18,533 nucleotides of DNA from an uncultured Varibaculum sp. (GTDB lineage Bacteria > Actinomycetota > Actinomycetes > Actinomycetales > Actinomycetaceae). The first letter of the stretch is position 1. The number at the start of each line of letters is the position of its first letter. This document shows, one piece after another, positions 1-7,930 of this stretch. A program made the position numbers and the translations under genes. Under the pieces are notes generated by a model that was not told where the DNA came from, did no database searches, and saw nothing but the letters and a program-made list of their open reading frames with translations. The stretch is taken from the NCBI GenBank assembly GCA_947253735.1, contig CAMYAU010000018.1:1-18533 (forward strand). The letters run 5' to 3'.

Positions 1-68
1 TAAGTATATTAACAATTAAGAAACTTAAGCAACCGGAATTTAGAATTACCTACCCCGCGCGAACCAGG

Positions 69-860
69 CTAACCGGCGGGAAGGGACTGCACGGGGCAGG
101 AGGCCGCCACTGTCGCCATTGCTCGTTTCTCCTCGGGAGTAACCCGCAGCTTCCATTTTTGTTTAATCGCGGTCTGCAGAGCCACGTATTGACAATGAAA
201 TCCCTGATTAGGAGGAAGCCAACTCGCGGCGTCCTTATCTTGTTTATCTTGATTCGCTGGCCCGTCAACCGCCAGCAGATTTAAGGGATCATTGGCAAAC
301 TGTTCACGAGTCTTTGCGTTCCACCTACTGGCTCCGGTTTTCCAGGCGTTAGAGAGGGCGACTACATGGTCAATCTGAATCTTGCTGGAAGTATTAGCAC
401 CTTTACGAAACTGTTGGAAGCGTCCAGTATATGGCTCCGTGAATTCTCCAGACAGCACCACGCAACCGTGAGTTCCCGCTTTGGTCTGCACTTTAGAGAG
501 GTCACGCCGTAAAATATCGTTTCTAGTGTCGCATCCATTGCGATCAATATCTGCCCAACGGATCCCGAATTGGGAACGCTGATAGGGGGAGGCGCTTTCC
601 CACTCACCCTCGGGTAGGTTTGCAACTGCTTTTACCAAATCAGTTTGCACAGATTCGGAGAGGATCTGATCGGCACTCTTCCCCCAATTGGGTAGACCTA
701 CTTTGGGTGCACCTTTTTGGGAAAGTCCCGCTAAATCTGGGCCGATACCGGGAATAAAAGCCCAGGCCAACAGGCCGATAATAAATCCCGCAATGATACG
801 GGTACCCCAGGAAAAGTCCTTCCCAGAGCGTCTACGTTTGCCTAGTCGGTTATACCCCAT
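69..860 (-). CDS. Membrane-anchored or exported HNH nuclease (DUF1524/GmrSD C-terminal-like)
   Basis: Predicted HNH-type DNA/RNA nuclease facing the outside of the cell. From the chosen start it is 263 residues. A basic N-terminus (RLGKRRRSGK) is followed by one hydrophobic segment at about residues 20-40, a signal anchor or uncleaved signal peptide. The nuclease core carries the WADIDRNGCDTRNDILRRDL block (about 102-121), the catalytic motif IDHVVALSNAW with His165, and a downstream NDPLNLLAVDGPANQDK block with Asn194 and Asn203, the usual order in DUF1524 proteins. Four Cys residues in the outer part could form disulfides, which fits an exported enzyme. The frame stays open upstream to a GTG at 944, but that extension reads poorly and overlaps the hrpB start, so I prefer ATG 860, preceded by GGAG at rather close spacing. 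Family-level call is firm; role (nutrient DNA use, competition or defence) is unknown. Confidence 0.8.
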   Translation of the reverse strand: MGYNRLGKRRRSGKDFSWGTRIIAGFIIGLLAWAFIPGIGPDLAGLSQKGAPKVGLPNWGKSADQILSESVQTDLVKAVANLPEGEWESASPYQRSQFGIRWADIDRNGCDTRNDILRRDLSKVQTKAGTHGCVVLSGEFTEPYTGRFQQFRKGANTSSKIQIDHVVALSNAWKTGASRWNAKTREQFANDPLNLLAVDGPANQDKQDKDAASWLPPNQGFHCQYVALQTAIKQKWKLRVTPEEKRAMATVAASCPVQSLPAG

Positions 861-953
861 AGCTCCATTGTGGCAACTTTTAGGCGCGGTACTAATTAGC
901 CTTCCCGTTGCCGGAAGTATTTGCTTGTACCCCCCGCGGTGCACAATAGAAAC

Positions 954-3611
954 ATGTTTACTCTTTCCCAGGCATGCGACCTTGCCCCGACCCTTCCGGC
1001 GGCAAGTATATTGCCGGAGCTGAAAGATGCCCTCGAAACCGTAGGTAAAGCGATAGTTACTGCCCAGCCAGGATCAGGGAAAACTACTTTGGTTCCTCCA
1101 TTTTGCTGGGCGTTAGAGGATGTGCGGGCGAAAAATGGTTGCGGAGCGGGAATAGTGGTAACCGAGCCACGTCGGGTGGCGGCGCGGAATGCCGCCAGTT
1201 ACCTCCAGAAATTGCTGCTTCAAAATCAGGATAACTTGGCAGGTAAAGTCGCATTTTCGGTTCGGGGAGAATCTACGCGTAGCCGCGATACCCGTCTGGA
1301 TTTTGTCACTGCCGGACTGTTTTTGCGGCGCCTGTTGGCAGATCCGGAAATCTCGAGTATCGGTACCGTAATTATTGATGAGGTACACGAACGATCTTTA
1401 GATACCGATGTTTTACTGGCTCTGCTCGGCGAGGTGCAGCAATTGCGTCCGGAGCTGCGGGTCGTGGTGATGTCCGCGACTTTGGATAGTGATCTTTTTC
1501 GGAAGGTCATGGGTGAGGATACTCCGGTTCTGGAGGCCGAGGGTAAACTTTTTCCTCTGCAAGAGGTATTCGCACCGCCTCCTACCCGGGTGCGACGTAT
1601 CGCAGAGTGGGGAACTTCCCTAGAGTTCCGCGACTATCTGGCTGACCTGGCGCTCAAACATCGGATTAACGCTGACACTTTAGTTTTTGCCCCCGCAATC
1701 GCGGATGTAGAGGCGATCGCCAGTTCTGTACGTTCGCGCGCTAGTCATCCGGAAAGAATAATGAGCTTGCATGGACAGTTGTCTGCACGCGAACAAGAAA
1801 AAGTGCTTTCCGAGGGTGCCTATTCTGCTAGTGAGGATGCCCTGAAGCCCGGGGAGGGCAGGATTATCGTAGCCACCTCGGTGGCAGAATCGGCGCTGAC
1901 AGTTCCTGGGGTTCGTCAGGTGATTGACAGCGGATTGTCGCGGGTTCCGAGTCATCGCCTGCGTGGAAATGCGGGAGGACTGAGCACCTTGACTTGCTCG
2001 CGGGCAACCGCCACTCAACGTGCAGGACGCGCTGCGCGGCTGGGGCCCGGATATGTGATTCGTGCTTATGACCAGCTGACTTATGCGCGCATGGACCCCG
2101 ATACTCAGCCGGAAATCTTGCGTAGTGATTTGACTCAGACCTATTTGCAGCTGGCGGATTGGGGACAAACCGATCTGGCAGTTCTGGCGCTGCCTACCGC
2201 CCCTCCGCCTGCTGCCTGGCAGCAGGCGGAGAAGGATTTGCAGGCACTCGGGGCCTTAGACGCAGATTCTCGGATTACCGCTTTTGGGCGTCAGCTGGTA
2301 CAAATTTCCGCCCACCCGCGCCTGGCACGCGCTTTGATTTTGGGGGCGCGCCTGGTGGGTGAGCGCCGCGCTGCCCAGGTAGTGGCCGCTTTGCAGACAG
2401 ATTTGCGTACCCCAGATGGTGATCTATGGGCAGCGATCCGCCGCGCAGAACGCCAAGGAGATAAAACCTACCGCAGAGAGCGTAGCCGCTTTGAAAAATT
2501 GGCGCGGCGGTATCAAGGTATTGATGCTGTCAGTGAAGGTTTAGCGGATTACTTCTCTGCGCAGGGTGGGCAGTTTGAGCCAGGCGACGCAAATAGTCAC
2601 GTCCCACAGTCATTGGCTAATTTGGGCAAACTTTCAGAAGATATCCGGGTTGGATTAATAGTGGGGATGGCTTTCCCTGACCAAATTGGGTGTCTAACCA
2701 GTAAAGATGGAGTGTATCAACTTTCGGGATCGGGAGCGGCTCGTCTAGATAATGACAGTTCTTTATCCACCAGTAAGTGGTTGGCGATTGCAGAAATTGG
2801 GTTGCGTAAAGGTGGTGATGACCTGATTCGCCTAGCTGCGCCCCTCACCGAGGAGCTGGCTTTAGTACTGGGACAACATTTACTGCATGACAAACATTAT
2901 GAAGAGTTGCGGGACGGGAAAATCTGCGCGTGGCAAGAAAAATCTTTAGGAGAAATTCCCCTGCAGCGCCAAAGATCCAGTATTCGGCAACCCGAGCGCG
3001 TCCTCGAAACCGAGTATCAGCGGGTGGGGCTAGATTTTCTGTCTTGGAACTCTAAAGCCGCTCGCTTACGCGCCCGCCTACACTGGGCAGCGCACTACTT
3101 GCCGACTATGCCCCCGGTTAGCGACCAGGATTTACATGGCAATCCGCGTTTTTGGCAGGTACTGGTCAGCTATTTTGCAGATGGAAAAAATACTGCAAAT
3201 GCCCCGGTAGCTGCCTGGCTGAAGGGGGTGCTGGACTATGACACTTGGCGCTCCTTGGAACAAGAGGCACCTGAAGAATTTTTACTCCCTTCCGGACGGG
3301 CCGCCGCTGTTAGCTATCCAGAGGATATTACAAGCGGCCCGCCACGGGTACAGGCGAAACTGCAAGAGTTTTTCGGCTTGCAATCCGCGCCTAAAATTCT
3401 GGGCGGCCAAGTCGACCTGGCAATGGAGATGCTGTCACCGGCGGGACGCCCTCTGGCATTAGTCACCGACTTGGATCACTTCTGGGATGAAGTGTATCCG
3501 CAGGTGCGCGCAGAAATGAGGGGCAGATACCGCAAACATCCTTGGCCAGAAGATCCCCGCGCCGCCCTCGCCACCGCCGCTACCAATCGCCAACTCCGTT
3601 CCCGCAAATAA
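954..3611 (+). CDS. hrpB: ATP-dependent RNA helicase HrpB
   Basis: DEAH/DEVH-box helicase of the HrpB family, 885 residues. Visible motifs in order: Walker A AQPGSGKTT (about 37-45), VTEPRRVAARNAA (motif Ia), DEVH Walker B at 142-145 followed by ERSLD, MSATLD (motif III), VATSVAESALTVPG (motif V) and TQRAGRAAR (motif VI). The C-terminal third contains the HrpB-specific region, ending in a basic tail. Length is a little above the roughly 810-820 residues of E. coli HrpB. The cellular role is poorly defined; it is not essential in E. coli. The reading frame is open to a TTG at 921 and a GTG at 939, but ATG 954 gives the natural family N-terminus (FTLSQACDLAP, about 30 residues before Walker A). 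No convincing ribosome binding site precedes it, so a leaderless transcript is possible. It diverges from the HNH nuclease and converges on pgm. Confidence 0.93.
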   Translation: MFTLSQACDLAPTLPAASILPELKDALETVGKAIVTAQPGSGKTTLVPPFCWALEDVRAKNGCGAGIVVTEPRRVAARNAASYLQKLLLQNQDNLAGKVAFSVRGESTRSRDTRLDFVTAGLFLRRLLADPEISSIGTVIIDEVHERSLDTDVLLALLGEVQQLRPELRVVVMSATLDSDLFRKVMGEDTPVLEAEGKLFPLQEVFAPPPTRVRRIAEWGTSLEFRDYLADLALKHRINADTLVFAPAIADVEAIASSVRSRASHPERIMSLHGQLSAREQEKVLSEGAYSASEDALKPGEGRIIVATSVAESALTVPGVRQVIDSGLSRVPSHRLRGNAGGLSTLTCSRATATQRAGRAARLGPGYVIRAYDQLTYARMDPDTQPEILRSDLTQTYLQLADWGQTDLAVLALPTAPPPAAWQQAEKDLQALGALDADSRITAFGRQLVQISAHPRLARALILGARLVGERRAAQVVAALQTDLRTPDGDLWAAIRRAERQGDKTYRRERSRFEKLARRYQGIDAVSEGLADYFSAQGGQFEPGDANSHVPQSLANLGKLSEDIRVGLIVGMAFPDQIGCLTSKDGVYQLSGSGAARLDNDSSLSTSKWLAIAEIGLRKGGDDLIRLAAPLTEELALVLGQHLLHDKHYEELRDGKICAWQEKSLGEIPLQRQRSSIRQPERVLETEYQRVGLDFLSWNSKAARLRARLHWAAHYLPTMPPVSDQDLHGNPRFWQVLVSYFADGKNTANAPVAAWLKGVLDYDTWRSLEQEAPEEFLLPSGRAAAVSYPEDITSGPPRVQAKLQEFFGLQSAPKILGGQVDLAMEMLSPAGRPLALVTDLDHFWDEVYPQVRAEMRGRYRKHPWPEDPRAALATAATNRQLRSRK

Positions 3612-3853
3612 GGGCGAGGATTACTTTTGTCTCCCACAGTAAGGGGCAGGGGATAGATTTTTCCTCCCGCCCCCCCCGCAGTCACTCGGCGCGGATACAA
3701 TCTGTTCCTCACGCCGGTTAGGTACTTGTGGCGGCAAACAGTAAAGGACGGTGATTACTTTTTGTCGATCAGGCTAGGCGGGCCTAAGAAATTGGGCAAT
3801 ACGCTGGTATTGCCCAATTTCTTTGGGCGGGAGACAAAAGTAATCTCCGCCCT
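3611..3853. repeat. Palindromic intergenic element with 25-bp terminal inverted repeat
   Basis: The left arm 3611-3635 starts at the last base of the hrpB stop codon. It matches the reverse complement of 3829-3853 at 23 of 25 positions, with the two differences adjacent. A shortened extra copy of the arm core (gattactttttgtc) lies in direct orientation at 3753-3766. The arms enclose 193 bp holding an 8-C run and the strong hairpin at 3786-3823. The arrangement could be a miniature inverted-repeat element inserted behind hrpB or a large bidirectional terminator structure. No target-site duplication is obvious. Confidence 0.6.
3786..3823. terminator. Bidirectional terminator hairpin between hrpB and pgm
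   Basis: A perfect 17-bp stem (3786-3802 with 3807-3823) closes on the 4-nt loop gctg. Each strand carries an A-rich 5' foot and a TTTCTT-type 3' foot, the usual layout of a hairpin that stops transcription from both sides. It lies between two convergent genes, hrpB (+) and pgm (-). The T-run is short and partly inside the stem. Confidence 0.75.
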
Positions 3854-3876
3854 TGCGGTATAGGAGTTGGAGCCGA

Positions 3877-5547
3877 CTAGGAGAGGGCGGCGCCTACTAC
3901 CTCTTGCGCTTCAGAGATTACTTGATCTACGTGCTCGTCTCCCTTGAAGGATTCCGCGTAAATCTTGTAGATATCTTCGGTACCCGAGGGGCGAGCGGCG
4001 AACCAGGCGTCCTTGGTTACGACTTTAAGCCCACCGATTTCGGCGTTATTGCCAGGGGCACGCACCAGTTTGTCTGTGATGTCTTGACCGGCGAGTTTCT
4101 CGGCGGTGACGTCCTCGGAAGAAAGTTTCTTGAGCTTGGCTTTCTGCTCCGGGTTGGCGGCGGCCTCGAAACGCTTATAGCTGGAAGCCCCGAAACGTTC
4201 CACCTGCTGCTTATGTAGCTGGGAGGGGGAAGTACCGGTTACCGCCAGGATTTCGGAAGCTAGTAGCGCTAAAATAATGCCGTCTTTATCGGTGGTCCAG
4301 ACTGAACCGTCCTTGCGTAAGAAAGAGGCACCGGCGGATTCCTCGCCGCCAAAACCGATGGTTCCGGAAAGTAATCCTGGCACGAAATATTTAAAGCCCA
4401 CTGGCACTTCTACCAATTTGCGCCCCATATGGGCTACTACCCGGTCGATTAGCGAGGAGGAAACCAAGGTCTTGCCGACCCCGCAACTTCCACCCCACTC
4501 GGGCCGGTGGGTGTACAGGTATTCGATGGCGACTGCCAGGTAGTGGTTGGGGTTCATTAAGCCATCTGGGGTGACAATCCCGTGGCGATCTGAATCTGCG
4601 TCATTGCCGGTAGCGATATCGAAGGGTGTAACTCCGTCTTCGTCGGGCGCCATCTTTTCACGCAGCGATGCCATTGCATAGGGGGAGGAGCAGTCCATCC
4701 GGATCTTTCCGTCCCAATCCAAGGTCATGAAACTGAAGGCGGGATCGACATTTGGGTTAACTACTGTCAGGTTCAGGTCGTGGCGTTCGGCAATCAGGCC
4801 CCAATAGTCCACGGAAGCCCCACCTAAGGGGTCTGCGCCGATGCGTACTCCTGCAGAGCGAATCGCGTCCAAATCAATCACAGTAGGCAAGGCGTCTACG
4901 TATTCATGCAGGTAATCGTGAGGATGTACGCACTCAGCGCTAGTAAGATCTGCCAGAGCGGAACGGGGAACTTTGCGCCAGCCGTCCTGGAGAATCTGGT
5001 TCGCACGGTCAGCAATCCAGCCGGTAGCGTCCACGTCTGCGGGGCCGCCGGTGGGGGGATTGTATTTGAAGCCGCCATCGCGCGGCGGGTTATGAGAAGG
5101 AGTAATTACGATGCCATCGGCAACGTCTGCACCCGAGGTACGCACTTTCCCGGGAGCCCCATTGGCCTGCAAAATCGCTAGAGAAACTGCCGGAGTGGGG
5201 ACATAGGAATTGCGGGAGTCGATCCGCACGTCCACTCCATTAGCTACCAGCACTTCCAGGGCGCTACGGTGAGCAGGTTCCGACAAAGCGTGAGTGTCGC
5301 GCCCCATAAATAGCGGTCCGTTAATCCCCTGGTTGCGGCGGTACTCTACGATCGCTTGGGTGATCGCCACGATGTGGGCTTCGTTAAACGCGTGGTCGAA
5401 GGCGCTTCCGCGATGTCCTGAGGTACCGAAACTGACCCGCTGACTAGGCTCGGTTGGGTCTGGTTCCAGGTCATAGTAGGCGGCTAGGAGGTCATCGACA
5501 TTGATTAAATCTTCTGGTTTGGCTTTCTGCCCGGCTCTTTCAAACAT
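3877..5547 (-). CDS. pgm: Phosphoglucomutase (alpha-D-glucose)
   Basis: Interconverts glucose 1-phosphate and glucose 6-phosphate, linking glycolysis with glycogen and cell-envelope sugar nucleotide synthesis in the cytosol. The protein has 556 residues, close to the roughly 545 of bacterial Pgm. It shows FGTSGHRGSA (40-49), the active-site phosphoserine loop TPSHNPP with Ser151, the metal loop DADSD at 316-320, the sugar-binding GGEESAGAS (400-408) and the phosphate-binding RPSGTED at 519-525. The N-terminus (FERAGQKAKPEDLINVDDLLAAYY) matches the family start, so ATG 5547 is secure even though no close ribosome binding site is seen; the nearest AAGGA is about 20 nt upstream. It diverges from tadA across 84 bp. 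Confidence 0.96.
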   Translation of the reverse strand: MFERAGQKAKPEDLINVDDLLAAYYDLEPDPTEPSQRVSFGTSGHRGSAFDHAFNEAHIVAITQAIVEYRRNQGINGPLFMGRDTHALSEPAHRSALEVLVANGVDVRIDSRNSYVPTPAVSLAILQANGAPGKVRTSGADVADGIVITPSHNPPRDGGFKYNPPTGGPADVDATGWIADRANQILQDGWRKVPRSALADLTSAECVHPHDYLHEYVDALPTVIDLDAIRSAGVRIGADPLGGASVDYWGLIAERHDLNLTVVNPNVDPAFSFMTLDWDGKIRMDCSSPYAMASLREKMAPDEDGVTPFDIATGNDADSDRHGIVTPDGLMNPNHYLAVAIEYLYTHRPEWGGSCGVGKTLVSSSLIDRVVAHMGRKLVEVPVGFKYFVPGLLSGTIGFGGEESAGASFLRKDGSVWTTDKDGIILALLASEILAVTGTSPSQLHKQQVERFGASSYKRFEAAANPEQKAKLKKLSSEDVTAEKLAGQDITDKLVRAPGNNAEIGGLKVVTKDAWFAARPSGTEDIYKIYAESFKGDEHVDQVISEAQEVVGAALS

Positions 5548-5631
5548 GTATTAAGTCTTTCACTTATTTCCTTTTTTGTCTGCCCAAAGCGCTGGGTTTT
5601 ATCAGTGCAAAATGCCAGGTAAATTGAGGGC

Positions 5632-6210
5632 ATGAATCGCTTTGACGAGGTAATGCGTCGCGTTATGGATTTGGCAAATCAGGCGCAACAACAATCAGAT
5701 GTGCCGGTGGGGGCGCTTTTGCTCGCACCTCGCTCCGAAAAGACGGCGCCCATTAACATCCGAAACACGGATTTTTTTACCGGAGAGGACACAGTGGCTT
5801 CTATGGGCGGGGAGGCATTAACTCCTGAAAGCGATTCCCCTTCCTACCTGGGAGACTGGGAAATAATCGGACGAGGCTTTAACCAGCGCGAAACCTTTCC
5901 TTTTGACCCTACCGCTCACGCGGAGATTATGGCCTTGCGGCAAGGAGCGCAGCGCTTGGGCACTTGGAGGCTCACCGGCACTACCCTGGTGGTCAACCTG
6001 GAGCCTTGCACAATGTGTGCCGGTGCCCTGGTGAATGCTCGGGTTTCGCGGGTAGTGTTTGGTGCCTGGGATGATAAGGCAGGCGCAGCAGGTTCTGTAC
6101 GGGACGTTCTACGTGATAGCCGCCTAAATCACCGCATCGAAGTTATTGGTGGGGTTTTAGAGGAGGAATGTTCGGCGCAATTAAAAGGTTTCTTTTCCTG
6201 CCGTCGCTAA
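5632..6210 (+). CDS. tadA: tRNA adenosine(34) deaminase TadA with an internal insertion
   Basis: Zinc-dependent deaminase that converts A34 to inosine in the tRNA-Arg(ACG) wobble position. Zinc and catalytic residues are in the usual motifs: HAE at 96-98 (His96, Glu98) and PCTMC at 125-129 (Cys126, Cys129). The surrounding blocks VPVGALLL, IIGRGFNQRE and RVVFGAWDDKAGAAGSV are typical. At 192 residues it is longer than the usual 150-165. The excess is a segment at about residues 33-75, between the first beta strand (VPVGALLL) and the strand WEIIGRGFN, rich in Ser, Thr, Glu and Asp. The frame is open throughout, so this is an insertion rather than a frameshift. A GAGGG lies just upstream of ATG 5632. 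A free cytosine/guanine deaminase is less likely given the motif set. Confidence 0.9.
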   Translation: MNRFDEVMRRVMDLANQAQQQSDVPVGALLLAPRSEKTAPINIRNTDFFTGEDTVASMGGEALTPESDSPSYLGDWEIIGRGFNQRETFPFDPTAHAEIMALRQGAQRLGTWRLTGTTLVVNLEPCTMCAGALVNARVSRVVFGAWDDKAGAAGSVRDVLRDSRLNHRIEVIGGVLEEECSAQLKGFFSCRR

Positions 6211-6263
6211 GTTTCTGTTGGCGCACAGTACCTGCCGCGCTTCCTCCTGCCCCTCCCTATTTT

Positions 6264-6303
6264 CGGCAAACAGACGGATAAGTCTCCGGCAAACAGGTGG
6301 ATA
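6264..6303 (+). repeat. Short direct repeat behind tadA
   Basis: Two 17-base units, cggcaaacagacggata at 6264-6280 and cggcaaacaggtggata at 6287-6303, differ at two adjacent bases and are offset by 23 bp. They lie between the convergent ends of tadA and the amidase gene. Possible protein-binding repeats or chance; no function can be assigned. Confidence 0.4.
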
Positions 6304-6355
6304 GGATTAAGTAACCCTGCGTTTATCAGCTTAATGTTTCCACTGGGGGTGGCCT

Positions 6356-7228
6356 TTAACCGGCGGAAAAATAGCTTAAAATTCCTTGGGCGAGGCCGGC
6401 GGCGTATTGTTGCTGTCCCTCGGGGCTCGACATGCGCTGGGCATCCTCGGGGTTACGCATTTCCCCTAGTTCCGCCATGACCGCCGGTACCTGCGCAAAA
6501 TTTAGGGTGGCGAGGTCGGAGCGAGGGATTGGATTTTCCCCAAGAACCGTGGAGGGGATCAGTCCTACGCCTTTAAGTCCTGTGGCAATTGCCCGCGCCA
6601 GTCGCTGGGAGGGTTCTCCCTGGGCTGCGTTGAGTGGGGGATTGGAAACCATGACAAAAAATCCGTGGGGAGCGCTTGACTCCGAACCATTGCCATGGAT
6701 AGAAATCAAAGCTGCTGCCCCGTTTTCGTTCGCTATTTTCCCGCGCCTATCCACACAGACTTCGGTGTTACGGTCATTATCCCTGGTGAAAATGACGCTT
6801 GCGCCTTTCTCTTGCAACTTGTCGCGTAAATATTGGGCGACCTGCCAGGTGAATTTATATTCCGGATATCCGGAAATAGTGGCGGTACCGGAAGTGTTAC
6901 AAATCTTGCGTCCTCCTCGCCCATTAGGAACGAGGTTACTGAGTTGCTTCCCTTTCCCGTGACCGGGATCAATCACGATAACTTTTCCGGCCAGGGGTTT
7001 ATTAGCGGGGATTGCAGATGTTGCGGGGGCAGTAGGCATAGTCGGGCTGGAGGGATCCTTAGCTTTGGGAACAGAGCTAGCGGCTTTAGATGAGGATACG
7101 GAGGAAGAGGAGGGAGTTTCGGGATTCACTACCGGACCGCAAGCAGTTAGGGTCAAGCTGCCCATGGTAATAAACCCCAAAATAGAGAGCATTAGTTTTT
7201 GGGGCCTGCAGGAATGGTGGAGAAGCAT
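6356..7228 (-). CDS. N-acetylmuramoyl-L-alanine amidase (Amidase_3), lipoprotein
   Basis: Peptidoglycan hydrolase that cuts the bond between MurNAc and L-Ala, acting outside the membrane. The 290-residue protein begins with a signal peptide ending in the lipobox LTAC, so Cys30 is probably lipidated. A Ser/Pro/Ala-rich linker (about 36-78) leads to the catalytic domain. The Amidase_3 metal ligands are visible: His90 in VIDPGHG, Glu123 in YPEYKFTW and His178 in SIHGNG. The catalytic Glu is probably Glu253 in VMAELGEMRN. There is no SH3, LysM or other cell-wall binding domain. ATG 7228 has an AGGG about 8 nt upstream; a downstream ATG (codon 13) is possible and would still leave a signal peptide. 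It could serve daughter-cell separation or wall turnover; the sequence does not decide. Confidence 0.9.
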   Translation of the reverse strand: MLLHHSCRPQKLMLSILGFITMGSLTLTACGPVVNPETPSSSSVSSSKAASSVPKAKDPSSPTMPTAPATSAIPANKPLAGKVIVIDPGHGKGKQLSNLVPNGRGGRKICNTSGTATISGYPEYKFTWQVAQYLRDKLQEKGASVIFTRDNDRNTEVCVDRRGKIANENGAAALISIHGNGSESSAPHGFFVMVSNPPLNAAQGEPSQRLARAIATGLKGVGLIPSTVLGENPIPRSDLATLNFAQVPAVMAELGEMRNPEDAQRMSSPEGQQQYAAGLAQGILSYFSAG

Positions 7229-7328
7229 GTTTTAACCCTAACCCATAGTTTTACGGGGAGCGGGTAGCTGCAGTAGTGCCCTACCAAACTAGCCGTGCTT
7301 ACCGCGTTGGGTTTTTGCGCCGAGTAAG

Positions 7329-7898
7329 TTAAAGGTCTAAGAACATTTGATGCAAGCGCGGATCGCCGGTTAGCTCCGGGTGAAACGTAACCCCAATTTG
7401 ATTGCCGGAGCGTGCCCCTACAATCAGGTTGTCTACCCGCCCAAGTTCTTCCACGCCGGGGCCTACCTCGCTAATCCGCGGAGCACGAATGAAAGTCATA
7501 GGCACCCCTTCCATTCCCGCAAAGTCAGCTTGGGTGTGGAAAGATCCGAGTTGGCGCCCATAGGCGTTGCGTTCCACGGTTACGTCCATGGTGCCGAGGG
7601 CAGTGCGGTCCACGCTACGCTTGCCCATAATCCGCTCGGCCAGCAATATTAGCCCTGCGCAGGTACCTAAAACTGGCATACCTGCAGTAATCATTTCCCG
7701 CAGCCGATCAGCCATCCCTAGCTCAATCAGCAGTTTTGATTGCACCGTGGATTCACCGCCCGGTAATACCAGGCGGTGAAAACCGCTGAGCAAGTCTGCG
7801 GCTTCACGCAGTTCAACTACCTGAGCCCCCAGTGCCTGCAGACACTGTTCATGCTCGATAAATGCTCCTTGAACTGCGAGGACACCAACTTTTTCCAT
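7329..7898 (-). CDS. pdxT: Pyridoxal 5'-phosphate synthase glutaminase subunit PdxT
   Basis: Class I glutamine amidotransferase that releases ammonia from glutamine and channels it to PdxS in deoxyxylulose 5-phosphate-independent vitamin B6 synthesis. The 189-residue length is typical. The oxyanion-side loop GGEST is at 48-51, the nucleophile is Cys80 in GTCAG, and the His-Glu pair of the triad is His173/Glu175 in FHPEL. It lies 32 bp downstream of pdxS on the same strand, the usual pdxST operon order. Cytosolic; forms the 12+12 PLP synthase complex with PdxS in characterised members. Confidence 0.96.
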   Translation of the reverse strand: MEKVGVLAVQGAFIEHEQCLQALGAQVVELREAADLLSGFHRLVLPGGESTVQSKLLIELGMADRLREMITAGMPVLGTCAGLILLAERIMGKRSVDRTALGTMDVTVERNAYGRQLGSFHTQADFAGMEGVPMTFIRAPRISEVGPGVEELGRVDNLIVGARSGNQIGVTFHPELTGDPRLHQMFLDL

Positions 7899-7930
7899 CT
7901 ATTTACACTGGTCGTTTCTATTGGAGGGAT

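Noticed and set aside
1..68. Feature left of the HNH gene
   Set aside because: The 68 bases are AT-rich, with a small aagaaactt-type repeat only; too short to assign a terminator or gene.
861..944. N-terminal extension of the HNH nuclease from GTG 944
   Set aside because: The extra 28 residues would put a polar segment before the basic membrane-anchor start and would overlap the hrpB start region; ATG 860 gives a normal signal-anchor N-terminus.
3662..3679. C-rich tract as a phase-variation site
   Set aside because: It is intergenic between convergent genes, so length changes would not switch a reading frame or an obvious promoter.
5632..6210. tadA insertion as a frameshift artefact
   Set aside because: The reading frame stays open and the family motifs on both sides are in the same frame, so a genuine in-frame insertion is simpler.
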